DNA of 64,000 bases from Bacteroidales bacterium (lineage in GTDB: Bacteria; Bacteroidota; Bacteroidia; Bacteroidales; GCA-2748055), in assembly GCA_030589895.1 (NCBI GenBank), contig JAUUZQ010000003.1, positions 1 to 64,000 of the forward strand, written 5' to 3'. The position numbers were made by a program, and so were the translations under genes. The first letter of the stretch is position 1; each line of letters opens with the position of its first letter. This document shows positions 1 to 9,416 of the stretch, piece after piece. Under the pieces are notes generated by a model. That model was given only the letters and a program-made list of their open reading frames with translations. It searched no databases and was not told the origin of the DNA.

Positions 1-337
1 AACAAGTTATTACAATCTTATCATATCCAGAAACATCCATAGCATCCAGGTGTGCAATAACACTTCCTGCATCAACTTGATGGGCTCCATCGATATGACC
101 AATATTGTTATAATCATCAAGGCTTCTGACATCAATAATATAAACACTTCCGGTAGCATTGGCTGTTTTTACATCAGCTGCAACAATATACTTTGCAATT
201 GCCTCTACATTAATAGGACTGTCTGCAGATTCAAGATACTCTACCAGTACCTCAGATTCATCAACTGTTTTACCACAAGAAACCAGTAAAACAGAAATAG
301 TAAAGATGCTAAGCATCCAAAATTTAGTTTTCGACAT
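1..337 (-). CDS. Rhodanese-domain lipoprotein, partial (runs off left edge)
   Basis: Not in ORF track. Minus-strand translation from ATG at 337: MSKTKFWMLSIFTISVLLVSCGKTVDES...VYIIDVRSLDDYNNIGHIDGAHQ...YDKIVITC. Lipobox (LVSC), rhodanese IDVRS..Y..GHI.GA pattern, cut just after the presumed catalytic Cys. Confidence 0.85.
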   Translation of the reverse strand, partial: MSKTKFWMLSIFTISVLLVSCGKTVDESEVLVEYLESADSPINVEAIAKYIVAADVKTANATGSVYIIDVRSLDDYNNIGHIDGAHQVDAGSVIAHLDAMDVSGYDKIVITC

Positions 338-395
338 AATTTTAATCTTTAATAATTGTTAATAAACTTATTTATACTCATGGTTATATTAGCTC

Positions 396-1745
396 CTAGT
401 TAAACCAGCGAGCCGGTAATTTTCCATCAACTGTTATTTTTGCTGTTGCACCAATTTCCCAGTCCAGCAGATCCTCTTCAAACAGGTAAAGCTCTTTATT
501 ATATATAGAATCTCCTTCAACTCTGATATGACATTTTGAAGAGCAATTACCTGATCCCACATCGGTACGTTCAGTAATTTTTAAAATATTATGCGGGGTA
601 GTATAGTTATAGGTAGGGAATACATTAAAATTGGTATAATCGTCAATTCCATATGCCTCCCAGTTATCAGGTGCAGCAAGTGTTCTGCGAACTACAGCAA
701 AATCAAATCCGGGTTTTGAATCTGGTATTGGATTCAATGCAATTTTATAGTCCATATACGAAGGCACCCTGGCACCGTCACCATGTACGTGACAACTACC
801 ACAATTGTTATAGTCCTGCGAATGACAAACCTGACAATTGAAATCTCCTATATGTGTTGAATGATAACTATTAGTTGTTTTCAAACCGGAATGACAATTC
901 TCACATTTTGGCAATTCGCTATATTCATAACGATGAAGCACAGTAGTATCTCCATCTCCATGTAGTTCGGCTCCACTATGACAACTCATACAATCAAAGC
1001 CCCTTTTCGTAAGGTGTACATCAGCTTGTGTCCCTGCAGCAACTCCAAGATATGCATGTCCTCCCCTCGAAGTATGACAGGTTACACATGTATTCAACAT
1101 ATCAGGAACTCTTTTAAAATCATGTCCGTTAGCAAGACCTCCGCCTCCAATTGGCGGACGATTAACGTGACAGTTTCCGCAAGTTCCATGGCAAGTAGCG
1201 CAATTAGCATTGTATCCTTCTATTTGATGGGCTGGTAACATATCAAATTCCTCTGGCCCGGCTAAACCACTTCTCATGGTAACCTTCTGTTTTTGTCCGG
1301 TACCATTATGTAAACTGGAAGCAAAATTGTCAGCAATTTCACCATGACAACCACCGCATTTTTGTTCATACGCAGTAGATGGATGTCTGATAAAACCATC
1401 AGAGTGTGCCACGTCTTTTTCTTCAGTACCATCTATTCCACCATGACAATATGTACAAGAAAGTGTGCCGTGACTCGAATTCTTAAACGATTCATAGCCA
1501 TCACCCGACATATAAACCCTGTCATAAGGTTCATAGTGTGGTGCAGAACCACCACAACCACCGAGTGCGGCAACTGTATCAGGGGTATATACTTCTCTAA
1601 GGTGAACTTTATCAGTATGACAACCCACACAGGAATCAAATTCTGATATTTGATGCTGTGTACATCCAGCAATCAATAATGACAAGGCTCCCAGCATCCC
1701 AACGTATCTCATTCCTCTAATAAATAACTCTAACATTCTATTCAA
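396..1745 (-). CDS. Multiheme c-type cytochrome lipoprotein (10 CxxCH plus one CxxxCH)
   Basis: CVGCH, CTYCH, CGGCH, CATCH, CGNCH, CVTCH, CMSCH, CENCH, CQVCH, CGSCH and CSSKCH; N-terminal lipobox LLIAGC. Confidence 0.92.
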   Translation of the reverse strand: MNRMLELFIRGMRYVGMLGALSLLIAGCTQHQISEFDSCVGCHTDKVHLREVYTPDTVAALGGCGGSAPHYEPYDRVYMSGDGYESFKNSSHGTLSCTYCHGGIDGTEEKDVAHSDGFIRHPSTAYEQKCGGCHGEIADNFASSLHNGTGQKQKVTMRSGLAGPEEFDMLPAHQIEGYNANCATCHGTCGNCHVNRPPIGGGGLANGHDFKRVPDMLNTCVTCHTSRGGHAYLGVAAGTQADVHLTKRGFDCMSCHSGAELHGDGDTTVLHRYEYSELPKCENCHSGLKTTNSYHSTHIGDFNCQVCHSQDYNNCGSCHVHGDGARVPSYMDYKIALNPIPDSKPGFDFAVVRRTLAAPDNWEAYGIDDYTNFNVFPTYNYTTPHNILKITERTDVGSGNCSSKCHIRVEGDSIYNKELYLFEEDLLDWEIGATAKITVDGKLPARWFN

Positions 1746-1865
1746 ATATTTAATGAAAACTCTCTATCTATTTCAGATTATAAATTTTGCAGATTTCCTC
1801 AAATCTTCCTAAGAATGCAGGATGTTACATACAATGTATTAAATTGATATATACTTTAAAAGTTA

Positions 1866-1879
1866 TTGACATAGATCAA
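1866..1879. promoter_or_regulatory. FNR/Crp-family-like operator TTGAC-ATAG-ATCAA
   Basis: 13 of 14 positions fit the TTGAT-N4-ATCAA FNR dyad; lies between the divergent cytochrome and Crp/Fnr genes. Confidence 0.6.
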
Positions 1880-1898
1880 TTAATTTTTTGATTTTTAC

Positions 1899-1906
1899 TA
1901 TCTTTG
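1899..1906 (+). promoter_or_regulatory. Bacteroidota -7 promoter element TATCTTTG
   Basis: Matches TAnnTTTG about 20 nt upstream of the ATG at 1927; no clear -33 TTG at normal spacing. Confidence 0.5.
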
Positions 1907-1926
1907 GCCAAAGGAGAACAAGCAAG

Positions 1927-2622
1927 ATGAAAAAGAGAAACGAATTTTCGGGGTGCACTATAAGTTCTTATGAAGGCAGTTGTCTGGATAAGCTTTCTGA
2001 AGATGAAAAACAATTGATTGAAAATCATTCTGTTAAAATAAAATACAAAAAAGGTGAGGTCATTTGTAAACAGGGAGGATTTGTTTCGCAGGTGATGTTA
2101 ATGAACAAGGGATTGGCAAAGGTATATATTGATAATGGTACAAATTCTTTGCTATTACGTATGATTCCAAATGGAAGCCTGATCGGATTGTCCTCTGTCT
2201 CTGAAGCGTATCCAACGTTCCCTTATTCTGCGATGACATATGTCGATTCTGAAATCATTCAAATCGATGTGAAAATCTTCAGAAAACTAATAGCACAAAA
2301 TACAGAATTTGCCAAAGAAATCATCAATATACTAAGTTCCAATAGCATACAAATTTATGGTCGTTTCTTCTGTCTCACATATAAACAGGCATACGGTCGC
2401 CTGGCCGATATAATCCTTTGCCTGTCTGACAAGATTTTTATGAAGGAGAATTTCAATTTACCACTTTCAAGAAAGGATATAGCAGAATTGTCTGGAATGA
2501 GTTCTGAGACAGTGGTGAGAATGCTTAAAAAATTCAATGAGGAAGGACTCATCAAAATGAACGGGAAGCACCTTGAAGTACTGGATGCAGACAGCCTTCA
2601 GAGGATAAGTGATACAGGATAG
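1927..2622 (+). CDS. Crp/Fnr family transcriptional regulator
   Basis: cNMP-binding-like N-terminus (KYKKGEVICKQGG...GLAKVY) and HTH_Crp C-terminus (LPLSRKDIAELSGMSSETVVRMLKKFNEEGLI). ORF-track start at 1888 is TTG; ATG at 1927 preferred (upstream aaggag). Confidence 0.9.
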   Translation: MKKRNEFSGCTISSYEGSCLDKLSEDEKQLIENHSVKIKYKKGEVICKQGGFVSQVMLMNKGLAKVYIDNGTNSLLLRMIPNGSLIGLSSVSEAYPTFPYSAMTYVDSEIIQIDVKIFRKLIAQNTEFAKEIINILSSNSIQIYGRFFCLTYKQAYGRLADIILCLSDKIFMKENFNLPLSRKDIAELSGMSSETVVRMLKKFNEEGLIKMNGKHLEVLDADSLQRISDTG

Positions 2623-2710
2623 GCAGTTTGATGCTCTGAATTCTTAGTCCCATTCAACAATAATTGATATCAAGTATTTAAACGAAAAAAGAAATTCAAG
2701 TAAATATCAA

Positions 2711-3514
2711 ATGTACACCATGACAAAAACTATTACTTTTTTAACCGGATTATCAATTTTTCTTTTTATCGGATGTAATAATTCTGATAATAATGAGGCA
2801 AAGAAAGATGCTGATTGCTGCTCTGAAAAAACTTCTGAGCAATTAGTTCTCAATACCTTAACCAAGGAGGAGACAGCAAATGGCTGGACTCTGTTATTCG
2901 ATGGAGAAACAACAGCAGGTTGGAGAGGATTCAAACTGGATCAGTTTCCTGATAAGGGGTGGCGTGCAGTTGATGGCGCACTAATGATCGAGTATTCCGG
3001 AACTGGTGAGGCAGGATATGCAGGTGATATTATAACGGAAAAAGCCTATGGAAATTTTGACCTCAAGATAGATTGGAAAATTTCTCCAGGTGGAAATAGT
3101 GGAATTTTGCTAAATGTGATTGAGTCTGACAAATACTCAGCAACATGGCATACGGCTCATGAAATTCAAGTGATTGATGATTTTGGCTATGATGCCGTCC
3201 ACAACTATGTAATGAATGTGCGTCAGATATCCGGTGCTTACTATGATATGTATACACCAAAACGTGCCGCAGCCAATGTGCAGGGGAAATGGAACAATGC
3301 CAGAATCAGAATGGAAAACGGACATCTTCAACACTGGCTGAATGAAGTGCTTGTAATTGATGCACAATTATGGACACCTGAATGGGAAGAACGGGTATCA
3401 AAAAGCAAGTTCCATGTATATCCGGATTTTGGTTTGGCAAAAGAGGGACATATCGGACTTCAGGACCATGGTCAGCAGGTTTGGTATCGCAATATTCGGA
3501 TTAAAGAGTTGTAA
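2711..3514 (+). CDS. DUF1080 (3-keto-disaccharide hydrolase family) lipoprotein
   Basis: GWTLLFDGETTAGWRGF ... GGNSGILLNV ... GHIGLQDHGQQVWYRNIRIKEL; lipobox LFIGC. Confidence 0.85.
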   Translation: MYTMTKTITFLTGLSIFLFIGCNNSDNNEAKKDADCCSEKTSEQLVLNTLTKEETANGWTLLFDGETTAGWRGFKLDQFPDKGWRAVDGALMIEYSGTGEAGYAGDIITEKAYGNFDLKIDWKISPGGNSGILLNVIESDKYSATWHTAHEIQVIDDFGYDAVHNYVMNVRQISGAYYDMYTPKRAAANVQGKWNNARIRMENGHLQHWLNEVLVIDAQLWTPEWEERVSKSKFHVYPDFGLAKEGHIGLQDHGQQVWYRNIRIKEL

Positions 3515-3644
3515 AGAAAAAACCATTAGCCTTTTTTGGGATAATTCCCTTTAAGAAAAGTCATCACTATTATATATCTATGTCTGATGTGAATAGCGCA
3601 ATCTCTGTTCAAACTAATGTTCTTAAACAGAGAAGGATGTAACT

Positions 3645-3676
3645 ATAGTATTTTCAATTAATTTTGAAAATACTAT
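3645..3676. repeat. Perfect inverted repeat, 13-bp arms, 6-nt loop (atagtattttcaa-ttaatt-ttgaaaatactat)
   Basis: Read directly; ends 18 nt upstream of the ATG at 3695. Confidence 0.9.
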
Positions 3677-3694
3677 CTTAAAACTTAAATTAAA

Positions 3695-4570
3695 ATGAAA
3701 CCACTTCTATTTAGAACTCTCCTGTTACTTATACTTGTTTCAGGAAATAGTCTTTTCGCACAACAATCTGATACTATAACTACAACTTCTCAAGATTCTG
3801 AAAAATCTATTATTACTAAAAATGATGGGACAGTGTATATCGGTGTAATTCTGGAACAAGATGAAAGAGAAGTAATGATTCTGACAGAGTCAATTGGAAG
3901 ATTATACATCCCAAAACATGAAATTCAATCTATTGAGCTTATTAGTGAAACAGATTATAGAAAAGGAAAATACTTAGGTGATAATTTATATGCCACCCGA
4001 TATTTTCTCACCACAAACGGACTTCCCATGAAAAAGGGAGACAGCTATGGACTATTACACCTTTATGGAGCTGAATACCAGGTTGCATTAGACGAAACAG
4101 TAACAATGGGAATAATGACCTCCTGGCTTGGAGCTCCAATAATTGGATCTATGAAATTCTCAATTGCCGGCACTGAGAACCTGAATTTTGCCCTGGGTGT
4201 ACTTGTGGGGACTGGGGGCTGGGCCTCATTTGCATCCCTTGGTGGATTGGCTTATGGATCAATGACATTTGGAGACAATCAGAAAAATATTACTCTCTCA
4301 GCAGGATATATTGGAGCATCATTTGAAGGAGATTCATTTTCAGGACCTCTTTTCTCAATGGCAGGAATTGCCAAATTGAATGATAAAGTCACCTTTGTTG
4401 GAGACTCATTTTTCTATATAAACCAGGATTTTGCTGCATTAGTGGTACCAGGCTTAAGATTCAAAAGGCAAAACAAAGGTGCTTTTCAATTTGGATTAGG
4501 CGGACTATTTGCTGGTGGTGATATCATACCCGTTCCAATTCCAATACTCTCCTGGTTTGTAAAGATTTAA
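3695..4570 (+). CDS. Hypothetical secreted/outer-membrane protein
   Basis: Signal peptide MKPLLFRTLLLLILVSGNSLFAQ; N-terminal small beta module (NDGTVYIGVILEQDEREVMILTESIGRLYIPKHEIQSIE); Gly/aromatic-rich C-terminal half. Confidence 0.6.
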   Translation: MKPLLFRTLLLLILVSGNSLFAQQSDTITTTSQDSEKSIITKNDGTVYIGVILEQDEREVMILTESIGRLYIPKHEIQSIELISETDYRKGKYLGDNLYATRYFLTTNGLPMKKGDSYGLLHLYGAEYQVALDETVTMGIMTSWLGAPIIGSMKFSIAGTENLNFALGVLVGTGGWASFASLGGLAYGSMTFGDNQKNITLSAGYIGASFEGDSFSGPLFSMAGIAKLNDKVTFVGDSFFYINQDFAALVVPGLRFKRQNKGAFQFGLGGLFAGGDIIPVPIPILSWFVKI

Positions 4571-4636
4571 TTTCGAAAAACTTATTCTCAGCCATAATCT
4601 ATATATTCGATTCTTAAACAGAAAAATAGTTTGAAA

Positions 4637-5548
4637 ATGAATACTATTGAACTGAAAAATATTACCAAAACTTTTGGGTCGCTTGTTGCTGTAAACGACC
4701 TTAGCCTAAATGTACCCAAAGGAAGTATCTATGGTTTTATAGGCCCAAATGGCTCTGGAAAAACCACCACAATCAGGATGATTATGAAAATCCTGTATGC
4801 TGATTCCGGAAGCATATTATTGAATGGAAAACAGCATGAGTCTCTGCGACTTAATAATATAGGCTACTTACCTGAAGAACGGGGGCTATATAAGAAAATG
4901 AAGGTGAAAGATGTACTTATGTTTCATGGCGAACTAAACAATGGAACTGATCTGCCTGCGAAGATCGAAAAATGGCTTTCACATTTTGACCTAAGTAAAT
5001 TCTCCAACAAGAAGGTGGAGACTCTCAGTAAAGGCATGACGCAAAAATTGCAATTTATTGCCACCATTCTAAATGACCCGGAGATTATTATTCTTGATGA
5101 ACCTTTTGGGGGGCTGGATCCTGTTAATGCGGAGCTATTAAAAGATGCCATACTTGACATGCAAAAAAGAGGAGCAACAATAATATTCAGCACACACGAT
5201 ATGAGTATGGCAGAAAAGATGTGCGACCAGATTTTTATGATTTACAAAGGGGAAAAAGTGCTGGACGGAACCCTTCAATCAATTCAGGATCAGTTTGGCA
5301 CAGATACAATCAGACTTCAGACTGAGATGGGGGCTGAAGCGCTTGAAGGAATTGAAGGGATAGAAAGAATCAATAATTATGGCAAGCAACAGGAGTTGCG
5401 TCTTTCTCAAAATATTGATCATCAAAAGATACTGTCACTTATAATGAAAAAAACAGCTGTCTTAAAATTTGAAATTACCAAGCCATCGCTTAATGATATA
5501 TTTATCCGAATAGCATCACCGGAAAGAAAGGAGGCAGAAAATGAATAA
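4637..5548 (+). CDS. ABC transporter ATP-binding protein (NatA-like)
   Basis: Walker A GPNGSGKTT, signature LSKGMTQKLQ, Walker B IIILDEPFGGLDP; overlaps the next gene. Confidence 0.92.
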   Translation: MNTIELKNITKTFGSLVAVNDLSLNVPKGSIYGFIGPNGSGKTTTIRMIMKILYADSGSILLNGKQHESLRLNNIGYLPEERGLYKKMKVKDVLMFHGELNNGTDLPAKIEKWLSHFDLSKFSNKKVETLSKGMTQKLQFIATILNDPEIIILDEPFGGLDPVNAELLKDAILDMQKRGATIIFSTHDMSMAEKMCDQIFMIYKGEKVLDGTLQSIQDQFGTDTIRLQTEMGAEALEGIEGIERINNYGKQQELRLSQNIDHQKILSLIMKKTAVLKFEITKPSLNDIFIRIASPERKEAENE

Positions 5549-6857
5549 AATCTGGATACTTTTCAAAAGAGAATACAAAGCTGCTGTAAAAACAAAAAGC
5601 TTTATCATTAGTCTTTTGCTTGTTCCCATCATGATGGGAGGAAGTCTTGCCGTTATATTTATTATGGAAGATAATCAGGATACTACAGATACACATATTG
5701 TTATATTGGACCATTCCGGACTGGTAGAAGGAATGCTTACTGAAAAGGCAAAACTGAGAAATAAAAATGAGATATTTAATCCAGAAACAGGAGAACAGTT
5801 CCTGCCTGCTTATATACTTGAATTTATCTCCCCTGATCTAAACAATTCTTTTGACCAAAAGCTGGAGTTATCCGAAAAGATTCGGACTAAAGATGTTCAT
5901 GCATTCATTGAAATAGGAAAAGATGTGTTGCACCCCGGAGAATGGACAGAAGATGACTTTATCAGATACTATTCTGAACACACTTTTATGGATAATGCCC
6001 GAGATTGGGTTTCAAATTCAATAAATAATTTTTTACGGGAGCAGCGGGGGGAAGCCCTGAATCTGGATAAAGATGTTTCAAAAGAGCTGATGGCATGGAT
6101 TCGTATTGAAGGCATGGGCCTTGTTGATATTGATAAAAAAACGGGGGAACAACAGGAAGCTGAAAAGACCAGTGAAATACAATCTTTCCTGGTGCCATAT
6201 ATCATACTTATGCTCATGTTTATGCTGACAATGATGAGCGCAATACCCTTACTAACTGCAGTAATGGAAGAAAAATCAGAACGCATTGCTGAGGTATTAT
6301 TAGGATCCATTACACCATTCCAATTTATGATGGGTAAAGTATTGGGAGGAATTGGAATTAGTCTGACAACTGCATCAGTATACATAGGAGGAGGTATTGC
6401 CATTGCTAATTTCACAGGTTCTGCATCAATTATTCCTTATGATATACTTCCGTGGTTCTTTGTATACGTCATCTTTTTTGTCCTCATGGTGGGATCTGGA
6501 ATGGCAGCTTTAGGGGCTACATGCAACGATAATAAAGATGCACAATCAGTCCAGTTTCCAGCCATGCTTCCGGTGATACTTCCTATGTTTCTGATTATGC
6601 CTATAATTCAAAATCCATCAGGAACTCTTGCAACCACCCTATCGCTGATACCACCATTTACACCTACTATCATGATGGTTAGAATGGCTACACCAGTCAC
6701 CATACCTCTCTGGCAGCCAATTTTAGGATTGGTACTGGTTATTTTATTTACGCTGTTTACGATCTGGGTTGGAGCGCGGGTATTCAGGACTGCTATTCTG
6801 ATTCAAGGTCAGAAACCATCAATGAAAAACCTGATCAAATATGCCTTTCGGGGTTGA
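5541..6857 (+). CDS. ABC-2 type transporter permease (NatB-like)
   Basis: N-terminal TM, large extracellular segment, five to six TM C-terminus with EEKSERIAEVLLGS motif; overlaps the ATPase gene. Confidence 0.9.
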   Translation: MNKIWILFKREYKAAVKTKSFIISLLLVPIMMGGSLAVIFIMEDNQDTTDTHIVILDHSGLVEGMLTEKAKLRNKNEIFNPETGEQFLPAYILEFISPDLNNSFDQKLELSEKIRTKDVHAFIEIGKDVLHPGEWTEDDFIRYYSEHTFMDNARDWVSNSINNFLREQRGEALNLDKDVSKELMAWIRIEGMGLVDIDKKTGEQQEAEKTSEIQSFLVPYIILMLMFMLTMMSAIPLLTAVMEEKSERIAEVLLGSITPFQFMMGKVLGGIGISLTTASVYIGGGIAIANFTGSASIIPYDILPWFFVYVIFFVLMVGSGMAALGATCNDNKDAQSVQFPAMLPVILPMFLIMPIIQNPSGTLATTLSLIPPFTPTIMMVRMATPVTIPLWQPILGLVLVILFTLFTIWVGARVFRTAILIQGQKPSMKNLIKYAFRG

Positions 6858-6858
6858 T

Positions 6859-7608
6859 TTATAGTTCGCTGATCCTTATGTTTCTGAATTGAACGAGCGA
6901 AGGAGGACCTGTCCATTCTCCATCTCTCTTACTTCCATGATGTTGGAGTGCAATAGCTCCCTTTTCAGGAAGTCCGGGTAACTCAACATTTTCAATAATT
7001 CTAAGCCCATTCAAATCGATTGTTAAATAGCTACCTACCACTTCAATCCTGAAGGTATTCCATTCACCAATATTGTTGTCAGCATTAAGATTTGGTGTAA
7101 CACCACTTCTTACTTCAGCAGGCATGTTTTTATCATTTCTATATCCATAAACTTCACCAGAACCAATAGGCCAACACCAAATATTTACCTGTGATTTACT
7201 ACTACCCCTTAGATAAATTCCTGAATCTGAATCCGGAATCACAATCTTAATCACTTTTCCATTTTCATCAAGCTTATGAAGTCCGCTTGGTAATATAATC
7301 GGAACTCCCCGGTTCTTAAATGGAGTCTCCTTAATTCTCCAATCAACATAAAGAATAAAATCTTCATATTCCTTTTCACTCCATAAATTTTTATCTCCTT
7401 CTGACTCTGACTCTGCATCATAATCAATAACACCATCCAGAATTTTCCAATGGCCATTGTCACCGATGGGAACCTTCCAATTGGTAAAATCTTCACCGTT
7501 AAAAAGAGATACAAAATTCTCTTCACTGTTTGTTGGCTGATTTGCAGTTTGGCAACTAACTGCCGTGCTCAAGATTAATCCAAGGATAATAAATGTCTGG
7601 TACTTCAT
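6859..7608 (-). CDS. DUF1080 (3-keto-disaccharide hydrolase family) lipoprotein
   Basis: MKYQTFIILGLILSTAVSCQ lipobox; FVSLFNGEDFTNWKVP ... GAIALQHHGSKRDGEW...QFRNIRISEL. Confidence 0.85.
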   Translation of the reverse strand: MKYQTFIILGLILSTAVSCQTANQPTNSEENFVSLFNGEDFTNWKVPIGDNGHWKILDGVIDYDAESESEGDKNLWSEKEYEDFILYVDWRIKETPFKNRGVPIILPSGLHKLDENGKVIKIVIPDSDSGIYLRGSSKSQVNIWCWPIGSGEVYGYRNDKNMPAEVRSGVTPNLNADNNIGEWNTFRIEVVGSYLTIDLNGLRIIENVELPGLPEKGAIALQHHGSKRDGEWTGPPSLVQFRNIRISEL

Positions 7609-7709
7609 AATATATGTATTAGGTAATGAAAAGCTTAGAAAATTACGGCTTAAGATATATGATTTATACGCTAATTGCAATTTTCCATTGGCTCATCTTA
7701 GCCCTGTTA

Positions 7710-7753
7710 CATTGTTGCATTAACTCATTGTCGCATTATCACATTGTCGCATT
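7710..7753. repeat. Octamer array (degenerate CATTGTCG, period 8)
   Basis: cattgttg cattaact cattgtcg cattatca cattgtcg catt read directly. Confidence 0.85.
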
Positions 7754-7787
7754 ATTAATTACCTTTAATCCAGAAACACTTCATACC

Positions 7788-8408
7788 ATGCTACACGTAC
7801 TACAACATCCCCTGATAAATCACAAATTAACGCAAATCCGTCGCAAGGAAACTGGTACGAAAGACTTCCGCGAGGCGCTGGATGAGATAGCCGGATTGAT
7901 GGCCTATGAGATCACCAGGGATTTGCCAAGCAAACAAATAGAGATTGAGACTCCTATAAGACTTTGCTCTGCAGAAGAACTGGCAAAAGAAATTGTATTG
8001 GTTCCTATTCTCAGGGCAGGCCTTGGAATGGTAGATGGTATTACCGACTTAATTCCTACTGCAAAAGTAGGACATGTGGGAATGTACCGCGACCATAAAA
8101 CGCTGGAACCAAAGGAGTACTATGCAAAATTACCACCAAACACACCCGATGCAGTAGTAATGGTATTGGATCCTATGCTTGCAACGGGAGGGAGTGCTTC
8201 AGCCACTATTACTTACCTAAAAAGTCAGGGGGCAATTCAAATTAAACTGGTCTGTATTGTTGGCGCCCCGGAAGGAGTAAAACGAATTGAAACCGAACAT
8301 CCCGATGTCGATATCTTTCTGGCTGCGCTGGATGAAAAGCTTAATGAAAAAGGATATATCGTACCGGGATTAGGTGATGCCGGGGATCGGTTGTTTGGGA
8401 CAAAGTAA
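7788..8408 (+). CDS. upp: Uracil phosphoribosyltransferase
   Basis: [20 protein letters not shown]...[13 protein letters not shown]...[18 protein letters not shown]...[18 protein letters not shown]-track start 7626 is too far upstream. Confidence 0.95.
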   Translation: MLHVLQHPLINHKLTQIRRKETGTKDFREALDEIAGLMAYEITRDLPSKQIEIETPIRLCSAEELAKEIVLVPILRAGLGMVDGITDLIPTAKVGHVGMYRDHKTLEPKEYYAKLPPNTPDAVVMVLDPMLATGGSASATITYLKSQGAIQIKLVCIVGAPEGVKRIETEHPDVDIFLAALDEKLNEKGYIVPGLGDAGDRLFGTK

Positions 8409-8432
8409 TTTGGCTTATGTATCTCGACACAC

Positions 8433-9380
8433 CTAATTGTCACTTACCGTTATAACAATCTTTCCCCTCGCTCTTCCTGTCTGACTATATGCCTGTGCTT
8501 CCCCCGCCTTTTCCAAAGAAAAGGTTTTATCAATAATGACCTTGATCTCACCAGAAACAATATGATCAATCATCCATTGAAGATCCTCTCTGCTATTCTT
8601 CAATAATATCATTTTTACTTTTCGGGATGAAAAATATTTAGTCCAAAATCCGAGAACTATGGTCTTTATGGAGATATTCAACTTAATGAGCATTCCACCT
8701 TTTTTCAGGGATTTTTTCGAATCAGTATAGGCAGCATTCGAAGCAGCATCTAATATCAGATCAAATACATTATGTCTCTCTCTGAAATCTTCCTTATTAT
8801 AATCGATAACTTCATCTGCGCCCAAACTTAATACAAGCTCCTTGTTTCGGTCACTGCATACTGCAGTCACTTTGGCTCCCAATACTTTGGCAATTTGAAT
8901 TGCATATGTCCCTACACCACCCGATCCTCCATTAATGAGAATATCATGTCCCTTTTTCACCTTAAAGTGATGTGTAAAAGCCTGAAGAGGCGTAACACCT
9001 GCTATTGCAAGGGTAGATGCAACGTCAAAGCTCATCTCATCAGGTATACTTATCGTTTTCTCAATCTTCGCCACAACATATTCAGCGTAGGCCCCTCCTT
9101 TTCGTGTTAAGCCCGCAAAAACCCTGTCACCAATCTTAAATTTAGAAACACCAGGACCAAGTTCAGAAATAACACCTGAAAGTTCAGAACCTGCAAACAA
9201 TGGAAATTTCTTTCCGGTCATGAATTTTAATCTTCCTTCCCTGATCTTCCAGTCCACAGGATTCACAGATGCTACCCTTACCTTTATCAGAACTTCACCA
9301 CTTCCGGGTTGTGGATTTGGAATATCAACATATTCCAATTTTTCGGACCCGCCATATTCCTTGAAAATTATTGCCTTCAT
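8433..9380 (-). CDS. NAD(P)-dependent alcohol dehydrogenase / quinone oxidoreductase-like (MDR)
   Basis: MKAIIFKEYGGSEKLEYVDIPNPQPGSGEVLIKV...GGSGGVGTYAIQIAKVLGAKV. Confidence 0.9.
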   Translation of the reverse strand: MKAIIFKEYGGSEKLEYVDIPNPQPGSGEVLIKVRVASVNPVDWKIREGRLKFMTGKKFPLFAGSELSGVISELGPGVSKFKIGDRVFAGLTRKGGAYAEYVVAKIEKTISIPDEMSFDVASTLAIAGVTPLQAFTHHFKVKKGHDILINGGSGGVGTYAIQIAKVLGAKVTAVCSDRNKELVLSLGADEVIDYNKEDFRERHNVFDLILDAASNAAYTDSKKSLKKGGMLIKLNISIKTIVLGFWTKYFSSRKVKMILLKNSREDLQWMIDHIVSGEIKVIIDKTFSLEKAGEAQAYSQTGRARGKIVITVSDN

Positions 9381-9416
9381 ATTTAATTATTACTTCACAA
9401 ATTCTGAACTCTTCCC

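Noticed and set aside
50-362. Track ORFs 50..289 and 159..362 on + strand
   Set aside because: Antisense to the partial rhodanese lipoprotein, which has clear family motifs.
978-1646. Plus-strand ORFs of 86-100 aa inside the cytochrome gene, and many similar antisense ORFs in the track
   Set aside because: They lie antisense to strongly supported coding regions and have no protein-like features.
7710-7753. Octamer arrays as iteron-like replication origin
   Set aside because: Three arrays upstream of unrelated metabolic genes, no Rep or DnaA gene nearby; dispersed intergenic repeats fit better.
7626-7787. N-terminal extension of the upp ORF in the track
   Set aside because: It includes the octamer repeat and non-conserved residues; ATG at 7788 gives the canonical protein.
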